From contig CP092877.1 of NCBI GenBank assembly GCA_030710605.1, positions 43,074,406-43,138,405 of the forward strand: a DNA stretch of 64,000 bases, read 5' to 3'. The first letter of the stretch is position 1. Every line of letters begins with the position of its first letter. A program made the position numbers and the translations under genes. Shown piece by piece: positions 10,652-20,413 of this stretch. The notes below the pieces were generated by a model. The model had not been told where the DNA came from, made no database searches, and saw only the letters and a program-made list of their open reading frames with translations. Source of the stretch: Cordylochernes scorpioides (Eukaryota; Arthropoda; Arachnida; Pseudoscorpiones; Chernetidae).

Positions 10652-12049
10652 TCAGCGACTTAGAGCTTTTCTAAGAGCGGTCAGTTTCTTTAGGGTTTTC
10701 TCGTCGCCACCTTGAGCGCGTTCGATGACACATCCAATGAAATCAAAAAGAATGGTCTTGTGTTCTGGCGGCATTTTCGGAAGTATTGTCCTACAGGCAT
10801 TGGTGTACAGAATCATGCAGATGATGCGGTCTTCGTCAGTCGACTGCAGCATGGGACTTAAGATGGTCGTGTAGTTTAAATCTTTAAACAGGTCAAGGAG
10901 CCATTCCTCACGGTCTGTATCGTTGCGGATGCGCCGCGGAGGTGGAGAGGCCACTCTAGCTGGAGCCGGCTCCTCGCTCTCAAGTTTCTCGTCTTGCTGT
11001 GGCGATGTCGTCGTTGGTGTCAGAAATTGGGAACTGTTAGTGTCGATGTAAAGTTCCTGGCCCGTGGAGGATGGTTTTGGCTTTTTTCCGAGGTCATTTC
11101 TTTCTTTGTGGAGGTTTTCTTCTTCTGAGGAATCTGTGAGCGGTCGCTTCATCGATGGTGTCTCGCTTGGTGTTTTAGTTGGTTCGGGGGCCTCTTTTGG
11201 TGTCTCCGATGGTAGGTCAGGGCTTGTTGGTTGAATGATGGCCTCCGAAAAAGCTCTGGTGACAGTGGCCCTGATAGTGGGGTCGAATGGGCATTTATTT
11301 TTGAGATGTCCGTGCCGTTTGCATCCCCTGCAAACAACGTCTTCGCCGACAAAGATGGTGAAGTTTCTGTCCATATAAGGGATGTTAAGCACTGCGGGCA
11401 AAGGTGTCTTGTCCTTATTCTTAAAAACAATCTCCCGCCTCAGCGAGGAGAGGTGTTTCAGATGAGGATTGTCGGTGGGAAATGGGAGGGGTCGGCTGCT
11501 TATCATCTGGCCATAAGGCTCCAGAGCCCTCTCAAGGTCTTTGTCTTGAATAAAGGCGAAGACGCCCGAAAGGATATATTTTTTTGAGGCTTTGAAAAGC
11601 GGATAGGGGAAGACAGTTGTTTCTTTGACCTTGAATCCGCCGTCAATTAGTTGTTGAGCTAGTTCATTATTGGCGACAGACACTATCGCCTGGCCATTGA
11701 TTTTACCAACGGAATGAATATTCTTAAATCCAATGATGTTTGCTATGCCGATCAGGTGATCTTCGGCTGTGGCATTAGGCACAGATTCAAACTGAATCGT
11801 GGATTTGATGGAATCACTCCTACTTTCATAAGTTGTCTTCCTTTCTTCGTTGATTTTTTTCCATTCTTCAGGCGAAAATTGAAGTTTGGTTTTTTGCATA
11901 ATTTCATATTTAGTTGATTCGTTTGGTGAAGATGCACAATTTGTCTTTGATGTTTGCGAAGATGATGTTGGCTTTAGTGACTTATTCACATCAGATGAAT
12001 CCGCAGATGAAATTTGAGATGAAGCAACGACCGGCTTGGCCGTTGCCAT
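10652..12049 (-). CDS. ORF1-like protein of a Tx1/L1-type LINE (ORF1-only element)
   Basis: An uninterrupted, intronless 465-codon frame. The N-terminus is Ser/Thr-rich. Around residues 155-205 comes an RRM-like segment ('YILSGVFAFI...LEPYGQMISS') whose layout resembles the ORF1 proteins of Tx1-group LINEs. A single CCHC zinc knuckle follows (CRGCKRHGHLKNKC, about residue 240). Then come a Pro/Ser/Glu-rich linker with a KKPKPSS basic patch and a helical C-terminal domain. Such ORF1 proteins bind the element's RNA to form the transposition particle. An AATAAA signal (minus strand, 10581-10586) lies about 65 bases past the stop, followed by a TA-microsatellite tail. No endonuclease or reverse transcriptase lies on either side. 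It could be a half-LINE mobilised in trans, or a domesticated gene nested in the SDR intron. Confidence 0.7.
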   Translation of the reverse strand: MATAKPVVASSQISSADSSDVNKSLKPTSSSQTSKTNCASSPNESTKYEIMQKTKLQFSPEEWKKINEERKTTYESRSDSIKSTIQFESVPNATAEDHLIGIANIIGFKNIHSVGKINGQAIVSVANNELAQQLIDGGFKVKETTVFPYPLFKASKKYILSGVFAFIQDKDLERALEPYGQMISSRPLPFPTDNPHLKHLSSLRREIVFKNKDKTPLPAVLNIPYMDRNFTIFVGEDVVCRGCKRHGHLKNKCPFDPTIRATVTRAFSEAIIQPTSPDLPSETPKEAPEPTKTPSETPSMKRPLTDSSEEENLHKERNDLGKKPKPSSTGQELYIDTNSSQFLTPTTTSPQQDEKLESEEPAPARVASPPPRRIRNDTDREEWLLDLFKDLNYTTILSPMLQSTDEDRIICMILYTNACRTILPKMPPEHKTILFDFIGCVIERAQGGDEKTLKKLTALRKALSR

Positions 12050-12229
12050 GACGATGATGCAAAGTTACAACTTGTAACTTTGCTAAGTTATGGAAAGTAG
12101 GAAAAATTTGAAAATTTATGAATTTTTACAGAAGATGGCTTGAGATGATCCTTGAGTGAAGGCGAATAAGATGATATAATTTAAATTTAGTTAAAGTTAA
12201 TTTGAAGGGATGAAAGACGCGAAAAAAAT

Positions 12230-12350
12230 GAATTTCTATTGTCCTTACTGCGATGAAAAAAATATTAGAAAGGTTTGGCTCATTGTGGTGAAACCTTCCA
12301 GCGTTTTCGCCAATTTAATCTACCAAACCGCTTCTTAGAGCTCTAATACT
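12230..12350. repeat. Dispersed repeat fragment (TTACTGC / GTGAAACC core)
   Basis: Contains CCTTACTGCGATGA, a degraded TTTGGCTCATTGTGGTGAAA and TTTTCGCCAATTTAATCTAC. These are the same ordered cores as at 7.1, 42.7 and 55.4 kb. It sits just upstream of the ORF1-only element. Confidence 0.6.
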
Positions 12351-12475
12351 GCATTGGACGATTCTTCTTATATATTACCAATATTTTCATGATTTCTCAC
12401 ATATTTAACCGAAAACAAAAGCACAGAGAATACTATTATATCTTCATTTTTCTATATATATATGTAAATACATGC

Positions 12476-12690
12476 ACTCATGGACAAAACTTGAGAAAGG
12501 GTTATCTTTTAGCATGTATATCGGGATTCAGACAATAACTCTGAAATTTATTTGATACACACAGACCTTTATTGAAAACACACGAAATAAATAAGTGTGA
12601 ACAAAATTGCCTCTGTCTCCTTAAAAAACATAGACGACCGACGATATTAAAGAATTTCTACTAATACTTCCTTAAGTTTTGTCTATGAGT
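12476..12690. mobile_element. Tc1-like MITE (TIR ACTCATGGACAAAACTT)
   Basis: The left end ACTCATGGACAAAACTTGAG and right end CTTAAGTTTTGTCTATGAGT are inverted repeats. The interior has no coding frame. A second full copy is at 29063-29273 and a right-hand fragment is at 56790-56904. The TA-rich flanks suit Tc1/mariner. Confidence 0.7.
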
Positions 12691-13450
12691 ATATATATAA
12701 TATTATTCGATTTGGATGTTTGGATTGTGACCCTTTTTTGTTTGTTGATTGTTATGTAAGACCCTGTTGACTTACTGTGGGGTTGGTGACTTGTGGTGGT
12801 TGATGGCGCAGTCGTTTGGTCGAAATGGTAGGTTTTTCACAGGGGAAATAACGAGAGGGACACAGAATGGGGTTAAAATAAGGACCTCGCGATTGAGGGA
12901 GAGAAGGTTTTTTGACTAATGGGGCACTTGACTATCACATTCTGAACATAGAAGTTACCTTGGTGAGAAGGGCATAAGCACGTCTTGCTCCTTGTGGTGG
13001 CGAGCTCCCAACTGACTAACTTGAGTCCGAGATTTTCCTCGTTAACTCTCTATTGCTCTCATTGGTTGAAATCGTCTACCTGGTTACATTTGGTTGGCTG
13101 TTAGCTACTCATGCTGAACTCTGATTGTATATTGGTACCTCCATTGTCTTTTTCATGATTACCATCCTCCAGGAAGAAGAAGGTCTTTGAACTTAGTTTT
13201 TATAGTTTCTGGGTAATTACCTTTACTTCCTGGATAATGAAATCCTGGTAATGGCTGTTCTCTCTAGTTCGCGAGGCCTAACCTTTATTAAAACTTTTGG
13301 ATCATACATTGCTATATTGTGGTGGGGTTACATCTTGGTATATACAAATGATGACATATATACTATCTTGTGACACTATATTAGCTTAACAATATATATA
13401 TTTAGGAAGGAGTTAGAAAAAGGACTAACCTGGAATGTTGAATGGAGCAG

Positions 13451-13588
13451 TGCAACCAAGTTTGGAGTCCGAGGCTTCATGCAGGCTCTCCAGATGGAAG
13501 CGGATGAACAGGGAAAGGACGGTGTCTACTTCACTACAGTCTGTCCTGTCACCATGAACACAGGCCTGGCTAGCCATCCTAACACCAG
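13451..13588 (+). CDS. Second SDR16C-like exon
   Basis: It starts with the base that completes the serine after the catalytic tyrosine, giving YSATK across the junction with the exon at 8954. It then encodes FGVRGFMQALQMEADEQG, a segment ending VYFTTVCPVTMNTGLA, and SHPNT. It ends in phase 2 before donor GTATTT. CPVTMNTG corresponds to the conserved PG/PxxxxTG loop after the substrate-binding helix of SDR enzymes. No C-terminal exon is found further right; it may lie in the assembly gap or be masked by repeats. The donor and acceptor phases match, and no frameshift is seen, so the gene looks functional. Confidence 0.85.
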
Positions 13589-13650
13589 GTATTTAATGTA
13601 GACATCCCCCTGGTACATTGTAACGACAGGTAGTTGAAGACTGTTAGAGC

Positions 13651-13949
13651 TGTAGAACGACATTTGAAAATTATCCCGCATGTGTTTCTTTTGAACGAAA
13701 AATCGAAATTTATTTTAAGGAGAAATAACGATTATTTCTAACCTTAGAGATGAAGTATGAAAGGATGAATTGTTAAGGGTATGGAGTAACTGGACACTTT
13801 TATTTTTCCGTTGATCATTACTCTTCACAATTCATCCTTTCATACTTCATCCCTAAGGTTAGAAATAATCGTTATTTCTCCTTAAAATAAATTTCGATTT
13901 TTCGTTCAAAAGAAACACATGCCAGATAATTTTCCAATGTGGTTCTACA
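13651..13949. repeat. Foldback element with about 115-bp arms
   Basis: The left arm runs from TGTAGAACGACATTTG to GATGAATTGT. The right arm, ending CCAATGTGGTTCTACA, is its reverse complement with few differences. The loop is about 50 bases. It lies 60 bases after the SDR donor site. Confidence 0.8.
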
Positions 13950-13991
13950 ATCATAAGCCGCATTATATTGTATTATTGTTAGAGCTGTTGA

Positions 13992-14200
13992 GGACTCGAG
14001 CTGTTACTGTGGCAAGGAAACCCAGGACTCGAGACACCTACAGTCGGAATGCCCATTTTACTACAGCGTTAGACAACAGACAGTAACTAATGTTTAATAT
14101 CTGTATGAATTTGTAAATAGCAGAGAGAATTGTTAGATATTTAATAACTTCTGTAAATATATTTATGACTATTTGTCTGACTTAAAAGGATTAGATTCCT
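13992..14200 (+). mobile_element. LINE ORF2 C-terminal remnant
   Basis: A short open segment encodes CYCGKETQDSRHLQSECPFY and ends at a stop near 14090. The CxCG...HLxxECP pattern is the C-terminal zinc-like motif of jockey/R1-type LINEs. The same pattern recurs at 25608 and (reverse) 10240. Confidence 0.6.
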
Positions 14201-14934
14201 AACCTTTCTCATTGTTTCTTTTAATACCTTACTTATGGTGTGATGAATGAAGAAAACAAAAGATTTATGTTTTTACCATTTTACCCTATTTATCTGATTT
14301 TAATTCTCAATTATATTTATTATATGTTTGTCTTTTACAATCTAATGGTTTCTCCCCCTGTGAAGAAAATAATATGGGTTCATTCAGACAAAAGTAAGAA
14401 AAAATAGGAAAGAGTGATGATGATTGGTTCATAGAGAAAGAAAAATAATGTTATGCCGTACCCAGACGTTGTTTGTGTTCTTTGTCTACTCAAGATGCCA
14501 CAAAGATATACATGTGAGTTCGAAGGGATGCAGCTAAAGATAGCGCTTTAGTATGTCTCACTTAACAGTAGGAATACAATGAGTGGGACTTGCCTTCAAC
14601 TTCCCCGTCAGAAGTATCCTTGGCGCCGTGGATGCCTCTTGTGAAACCTTCCGCTCCACACTATGCATGTCCAGCCTGGACTACACCGGCTTGTAGGCCG
14701 CTCCGATTTTAGGCTTCTTGGCACCGTCTTGCAGGATCATCCACACGCCTGGAGGCAAGTCGCCACGTCTTTTCCTTGCCGCAGATGTCACCAGACTCTG
14801 TCCTCCCCCACACAGGAATGCTGTTTTTGGCGCCTGCCACATGGCAGCGGGGGCAGCTGGAGTCCACCCCTCTTTCCCCCACTTCTCTCTAGAATCTTGG
14901 CCTTGTCATCATGTTACAATAATGTGAGGGGTGA
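14201..14934. other. Unassigned stretch with a GC-richer patch
   Basis: 14201-14550 is plain AT-rich DNA. 14560-14900 is GC-richer and has open frames on both strands. The minus strand shows a CPRCHVAGAK phrase that hints at a decayed zinc-knuckle protein, but no family can be named. Confidence 0.3.
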
Positions 14935-15682
14935 TAGTCCACATCATATTGGTTTTTAGATTGTAACCAATAGATGGGAAATTATAAAAGGAAAATGATT
15001 TAAAAGGCATTAAAATGATTTGCAATGTGAATGATAACAAAAGTATTGGTATTGATAACAAAGGTATTGGTTTCTGTGAAAAATAGACAATTCGGCCAGT
15101 TAGAGTTTTTATTTATTTTCTCAACGTTTCAACAAAAATCTTTTGTCTTCGTCAGGAGAAATAAATAAAAATAAAGCATTTGGCAAGGCGTTAAAAATTG
15201 TTCTCAGACCAATTTTTAACGCCTTGCCAAATGCTTTATTTTTATTTATTTCTCCTGAAGAAGTCAAAAGAATTTTGTTGAAACGTTGAGAAAATAAAAA
15301 CCTCTAACTGGCCGAAGTGTCTATTTTTCACAGAAATATGAATGCCGGCCAGGCAACCTCTATTTTCAGAAAAAGTATTGGTAAAGAGGGGAAAATAAAT
15401 GTGTTATTCCATTATAATATTGGCTTGTTGTTAACCAATAGATAGGAAATTACAATGCTAAATTGTTTTTAAATGATTCATAGTGTGAATGATAACAAAT
15501 TGATTGGTAAATAGAGAAAAATAAATTGGTATTCAATTATCGTATTGTATCAATCGAAATAATTGCAGAAAGGTAAAGAAACTTTTTGCAATTATTTCGA
15601 TTGATATATATCGTTTAAATCCTCTGCAATTATCTCACAATCTAACATATTATCGTATTGGCTTGTTATAACCCAATAGATC
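14935..15682. repeat. Tandem-like ATTGG...CCAATAGAT repeats running into the gap
   Basis: The phrase TATTGGCTTGTTGTTAACCA recurs at about 14948, 15418 and 15656, with GTGAATGATAACAAA between copies. The third copy is cut by the gap. A foldback (15071-15336) and a small palindrome (about 15550-15605) sit among the copies. Confidence 0.6.
15071..15336. repeat. Foldback element with hammerhead-ribozyme-like cores in both arms
   Basis: Arms of about 130 bp (15071-15200 and 15210-15336) flank a short centre. Each arm, read towards its outer end, contains CTGANGA, a short A/T hairpin, GAAA and then CGTT. It is bracketed by TTTATTTCTC before and GAGAAAATAAA after, which can pair as stem I. On the plus strand these are 15245-15254, 15255-15261, 15280-15283 and 15288-15298. 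On the minus strand the core is 15155 down to 15127. This is the minimal type I hammerhead layout described for Penelope-like elements and retrozymes. Stem II is weak here (5-6 bp), so activity is unproven. Confidence 0.55.
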
Positions 15683-15782
15683 NNNNNNNNNNNNNNNNNN
15701 NNNNNNNNNNNNNNNNNNNNNNNNNNNNNNNNNNNNNNNNNNNNNNNNNNNNNNNNNNNNNNNNNNNNNNNNNNNNNNNNNN
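15683..15782. other. Assembly gap (100 N)
   Basis: Exactly 100 N, the conventional size for a gap of unknown length. It falls within a repeated sequence, so the real distance is unknown. Missing SDR or other exons could be here. Confidence 0.99.
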
Positions 15783-16275
15783 TGCACAAAAAAACTTAAG
15801 AATTTATAAAAGGTCTGTTCAAAAAGTAATGCTTCTATATTTGATAATAAAAACAAACTTACATAGAAAACAAAGCATGACATTTGATTTCTTTTCAAAA
15901 TAAATATTACACACACACACACACACAGAAGTAAATCTACAAAAAACAACGAATCAATATACCCCCTTCTTTATTCAAACATTTCATCCATCGTTCTCCC
16001 ATAGCTGTTCCATAAAATGAAGATTCTTGTATCCTACACCATGTTTTCTTAAGTTTATTGTATGATCAGACTTTTTTATAAGTCTATCAAAATGATGTCA
16101 TCTTGGTATCAAGTAAAGGTGGCCATGGTATTCTCAATTAATTGTGAAATCTTAGTTTAGTTTTTCCCTTTTAGATTTTTTTGGCCATTCCCTTATTTAG
16201 ATTCATGAGTGCAGTAGAATAACGAGTCACTCATATTCAGTACTTATGTCTAAGGATGATGTAACAATGTTCAAA
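15783..16275. other. Unassigned AT-rich DNA with an AC microsatellite
   Basis: An (AC)n tract lies at 15908-15927. The piece AGGTCTGTTCAAAAAGTAAT at 15809 resembles mariner terminal repeats (GTTCAAAAAGT), but no partner end is seen. Nothing else was recognised. Confidence 0.35.
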
Positions 16276-16434
16276 CAGTAGAATCTCCCTGTAAAGAACA
16301 GCTAGTTGCAGACCCAAAGTGTCCTTTAGAGAGAGAGGTGTCCTCTTACCGGAGAGTTGCTAAATAGTAAAAAATATAATTTTGCAAATGAAAACTGTCC
16401 ATTATAGAGGTGTCCTCTCATGGAGGTTCTACTG
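16276..16434. mobile_element. MITE with CAGTAGAA...TTCTACTG ends
   Basis: 159 bp, beginning CAGTAGAATCTCCCTGTAAA and ending TGGAGGTTCTACTG, with a TA immediately to the right. Internal GGTGTCCTCTTACCGGAGAG is shared with 17683-18021 and 28767-28928. It has pogo/Tigger-like TA-flanked ends and no coding capacity. Confidence 0.75.
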
Positions 16435-16636
16435 TATTTGCTATCCTATGTTTCTAATGTAGAGAAACTCCAAGTTGGATCATGTTTAGAAGAAGGTTGA
16501 GGGTGCTAACAAAATGAAAGAGCAACATTCCCTGATGATACATCCAAATGTTGCCACTGTGTCTATAGAATTCTAGATATTAACATTAAGTTGATATTTT
16601 TGACAAGAGATGGAGCTCTGCTAGCATCAACAGTTT

Positions 16637-17260
16637 ATATGTTGTTATTTTTGTGACTTCCTTAGGAATACAAATATATGTGCCTTTCTTAAAGTTAATT
16701 AAATTTAGGAATGGCTAATAATGACCATTTACTGTTCATGTTTCCTGGTTAAGAAATAACAGTGTTCCACCTTTGTAGAATGCCACTTTTTTTCTGTTTG
16801 CACAACCAATCAAATTGGTTAACCAAGCTGTGTTATCCTAACCAGAGATGAATTGGGAAACTGTGGAATGGAATATTGTCAGGGATACCACATTTACATT
16901 CTAATTTCACTATTTGTGTAAATATGTAAATAAAACTGCCTTCGCTCCTCTCTGGTTATTGTTGTGTGGTAGCAACAGGTAGCTGACCGATGGTACACAT
17001 GACCATTAAAAATTATTTAATTATTTTTTTTAATTTAATTATTTTAGGTTATCAGAGAGAAATGGCGCCACAGAGATCTTCTTTCTTATCTCCACTCAAA
17101 TCACACTAAGGTATCAAGCTTGTTGTTATTTTTGTGACTTCCTTAGGAATACAAATATATGTGCCTTTCTTAAAGTTAATTAAATTTAGGAATGGCTAAT
17201 AATGACCATTTACTGTTCATGTTTCCTGGTTAAGAAATAACAGTGTTCCACCTGTAATAT
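16637..17260. repeat. Direct repeat pair of about 139 bp, 485 bp apart
   Basis: 16637-16775 and 17122-17260 are nearly identical (TTGTTATTTTTGTGACTTCC through AACAGTGTTCCACCT). Between them, about 17075-17115 holds a reverse-orientation copy of the LINE 3' tail seen at 27895-27945. Confidence 0.8.
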
Positions 17261-17405
17261 GTCTTGGGGTTGCAGGCTGAGAAACCACAGAGATGAAGGG
17301 TGTAAATTGTATTTGACCATTGACCACCATTTTGCGGAAATGTGTTAAATACAACAGGCCCGTAATCAATTAATCTTTGTCCTTTTTTAGATCTTGATCT
17401 GGTGA

Positions 17406-17649
17406 TTGAGAAATGTCTAGACACAGCTCCAACCGCTCCTACAGCTGGCCCGACAAGACCCAGAACATAATGACCTTTCTGGACCAGACCATGAGCCCAG
17501 CAGCACTGCACCAAATAAATCAACTGAGCATTACTATGAAGGCTGATTCACACAAAGAACATGAGGAAACATGGTGCAGATGCAAGAATCCTCATTTTAG
17601 GGAACAGCTTTGTACACTAGAGAGAATGATGTGTAAAATGTTTGAATAA
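17406..17649 (+). other. Possible exon or decayed coding segment, unrecognised
   Basis: A GC-richer open frame (start 17413) encodes HSSNRSYSWPDKTQN and later TMSPAALHQINQLS. I do not recognise it. Several AGs precede it, so splicing from the SDR exon in phase 2 is conceivable (at TCTAG|ACACAGC). However, the sequence does not resemble an SDR C-terminus. It could equally be an untranslated or random open stretch. Confidence 0.2.
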
Positions 17650-17682
17650 AGATGGGGGTATATATTTTGGATTCACCTAATA

Positions 17683-18021
17683 CAGTAGAACATTCATGAA
17701 AGGACACTCCTGCAAGAGGATACCTCTCTAGAAAGGAAAGTTTTTCATAGCTGAAATTATTATTTTTACTATTTAGCTACTCTCCAGTAAGAGGACACTT
17801 CTCTCTAAAGAACAATTTTATGATGCATTAGTGCGCCACTGTTACGAAAATTCGAAACTATTATAGACGCGTATGATTCTTTTAAAAATTACACAATTTC
17901 TACTGCCCTTACTGCAATGGAATTTTTTTTTAAAGAATCAAACGCGTCTATAATAGTTTAGCGTTTTAATAAAGACAATTTTGTTCTGCATTTAGATATC
18001 CTTTACAGAGAGGTTCTACTG
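17683..18021. mobile_element. MITE (CAGTAGAA family) with nested foldback insertion
   Basis: TA-flanked ends CAGTAGAACATTCATGAAAG and GAGAGGTTCTACTG match the 159-162-bp family members. Extra DNA of roughly 140 bp in the middle (about 17830-17975) forms an inverted repeat around TATAGACGCGT and carries CCTTACTGCAATG from the dispersed repeat family. Confidence 0.7.
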
Positions 18022-18308
18022 TACTTTATGTCCCTAGTTTATACTGCTTGTTATTTCTTATATAGCAACCATTTAGAAACATACACAGTCAAACCTCTTT
18101 AATTCGACACCCCAAGGGATCAGAGCTTTCGGTTGAATTAAAGGAAGTGTTGAATTAAAGTCAGATGATTAGGTAATCATCAAACTCGCTAAAATAATAT
18201 TTTTTAAAATAGCCTTGTAATATAAATTAGTGATATTAATTGAAACCATTGTGTGTTTTTATTTTATTTTCATGATTAACTTTTAGTATCAGTGACAAAA
18301 TGGCATTA

Positions 18309-20411
18309 CAGTCTACTCTCGTTATAACGCCACTCGATATAACGCCACCCTCGCCTCACGCCGCTTTTTTGTTTTGTCCCAATCGACATCAATGTATTTT
18401 TCTCGATATAACGCCACTCCCTCGCTGTTCGCCTTCCGCCGCTGATTTTTCGTGTCCCAAGTATCAAAAACCACTCGTTATAGCGCCGCTCACAACGTCC
18501 CCCCCCCCCCCGCTCCCCCTTTTCCTGTCTGCATTTTTTCCGCCAGCGGCACCGGACTTTGCCTGCTGTTGACACAACAGATTGTGTGAACAGCCAGCAG
18601 ACCCTTTTCCTGCTTGTGCCTGGGACATACACAGTCGCTTCATCCTTTGCTAACGTCAACACAACAACTTTATTGTCGTATCATGAGTTCCCAAAAGCGT
18701 AAACGTGAGTCGATCACCATTGAAAAGAAGAAGGAGATATGCCAGTTGGCAAGAAATAACCCTACGATGTCGAAGAATGAGATTGGAGAGCGTTTCTCAC
18801 TTCCACGAACAACTGTCCATGATATTCTCGCTCAGGCTGAGAAGTGGGAAAATTATAATGTTGGTTCTTCAAAGAGACAAAGAGTCAGAAAATTTAGTGA
18901 CTTGGAAGACGTTCTCTTCAACTGGTTTACCCAAAAGCGTGCCAATAATATTATTATTACTGATGACCTCTTAAGAGAAAAGGTAAAAAACTTGAGGGGC
19001 AGTTGGCCATACCAGAAAATTTCACGTACAGCAGTAGGTGGCTGCAGCGATTTAAAGGGAGATTCCATATTTCGCAACGACGGCTCTGTGGGGAAGGCGC
19101 ATCGATTTCTCCAGCTATCATTGATGAACACCTTACAAATTTGAACAGTATTCTGGCGAACTCCAGATATGACTCAGCCAACATATACAATGCAGACGAA
19201 ACAGGATTATTTTTTCAGCTCATTCCTGACCGAACACTTGCTCACAAAGATGAAAACTGCCGTGGTGTCAAAAGGATGAAGCAACGAATCACTGTTCTAC
19301 TGTGCTGCAACTCTACTGGAACAGACAAGCGGAGATTGCTGATTATTGGAAAATCGGCAAAGCCTCGATGCTTCAGAAACTTTAGTCCACACTTCTACTG
19401 CACTTACACATCTAACAGCAAAGCATGGATGACCTCTAGCATCTTTCAAGAATGTCTACTGCAGTTCAACAAGCAGCTTGTCTCTGAAGGACGTCGTATC
19501 ACCCTGTTGTTAGATAACGTCTCACTGCGTCCCTAATGATGGTCTCAGCAACATAAAGATACACTTTCTTCCAACAAATATGACTGCCAGTCACTGGATA
19601 GTGGCATCATCAAAAGTTTCAAGGCTCAATATCGCAAGCTTCAACTCCAGAAAATGGTGAAATTGGCGGATGCCCATCTACCCACAGAATTACGTCTGGA
19701 TGACGCTGTGCGCTATTGTAAAAAGGCTTGGGATTCTGTTGGGCAACTGCTGGAATCACACAGGCATTCGCTTCACTTCTACTGCTGCAGTTGAGCCTCT
19801 TAATCATGGAAATCTGCTCGATCGCGACATCTTCGCTATTACACCAGAGAGTTTGATGACTGAAAGGGAGTTTCAACTGGTTGATGATTCCCAGGAGGCG
19901 GAAATGAAGCTAACAGATGACAATTTGCTAGTGTCCACTGTTACAGCGAAAGAAGAACTTGGCGAGGATGATGATACAACAGTGACCCAGCGCCTACCAT
20001 CGTTAAGGGAAGCCAGAACAGCTGCTGAGACAGTTTTGTTGTTTCTTGAGCACTCCAAGAGAGCAACATCTGACGACGTCAATCTATCTGCGGATTTGTT
20101 ACGCCGTGTCTATGCCATAAGTGAGGGAGAGAAAAGACAAGTTGTGATCACAGACTTCTTCAAGAAAATGTAATTACTTTTTATGAATAAATTATAAATT
20201 AATTCTTTCTATTTGTCATATTAATTAATTAATGCCGGTTTTGCATTCTATATATTGACTTAGAGTATAAATTGTTATTAGTAAGTGTTATAAATAATTT
20301 ATTGTACCTTTAAATTTTACATTTTAAACGTGTTCGATACAACGCCACCCTCGCCTTACGCCGCTTTTTTGCAAAATCCGGATGGTGGCGTTATAATGAG
20401 AGTAGACTGTA
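18309..20411 (+). mobile_element. Complete Tigger/pogo DNA transposon
   Basis: TA duplications flank it (18307-18308 and 20412-20413). The terminal inverted repeats are 24 bp and begin CAGTCTACTCTCRTTATAAC with one mismatch. A 36-bp subterminal block (CGATATAACGCCACCCTCGC onward) occurs near both ends in the same orientation at 18334 and 20335, possibly as transposase sites. The length is 2,103 bp, normal for the family. Confidence 0.9.
18683..20173 (+). pseudogene. Tigger/pogo-type transposase, frameshifted
   Basis: Starts MSSQKRKRESITIEKKK. The N-terminal half has the psq-type helix-turn-helix (SKNEIGERFSLPRTTVHD) and the start of the CENP-B-type DNA-binding domain. The frame then shifts between about 18985 and 19003, continuing IPENFTYSSRWLQRFKGRF. 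The DDE domain follows with YNADETGLFF (first Asp) and ITLLLDN (second Asp). A second frame change comes near 19530 (HFLPTNMTA in another frame) and a third near 19590. The third acidic position lies in LDSGIIKSFKAQYRK, where the family usually has LDQG. The acidic C-terminus ends at 20173. At least three frameshifts make it inactive, although the terminal repeats remain intact. Confidence 0.85.
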
Positions 20412-20413
20412 AT

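Larger units (their letters stand above)
9061..13450 (+). other. 4.4-kb intron of the SDR gene
   Basis: Bounded by donor GTGGGA at 9061 and acceptor GGAGCAG at 13444-13450. Joining the exons with this acceptor creates YSATK, the expected YxxxK catalytic motif. The alternative AG three bases upstream would give an extra residue and destroy the spacing. The intron contains a mosaic MITE with 28S rRNA, LINE remnants, an ORF1-only LINE on the opposite strand and a Tc1-like MITE. From 12691 to 13400 I see nothing recognisable. Confidence 0.75.

Noticed and set aside
17406-17649. C-terminal exon of the SDR gene
   Set aside because: The phase can be made to fit, but the encoded sequence has no resemblance to SDR C-termini and no donor/stop context favours it.
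18306-18662. Frames at the left end of the Tigger element (KKCRQEKGERGGGGRC, PPSPHAAFLF)
   Set aside because: They lie in the terminal/subterminal repeats and upstream of the transposase start; there are no motifs.
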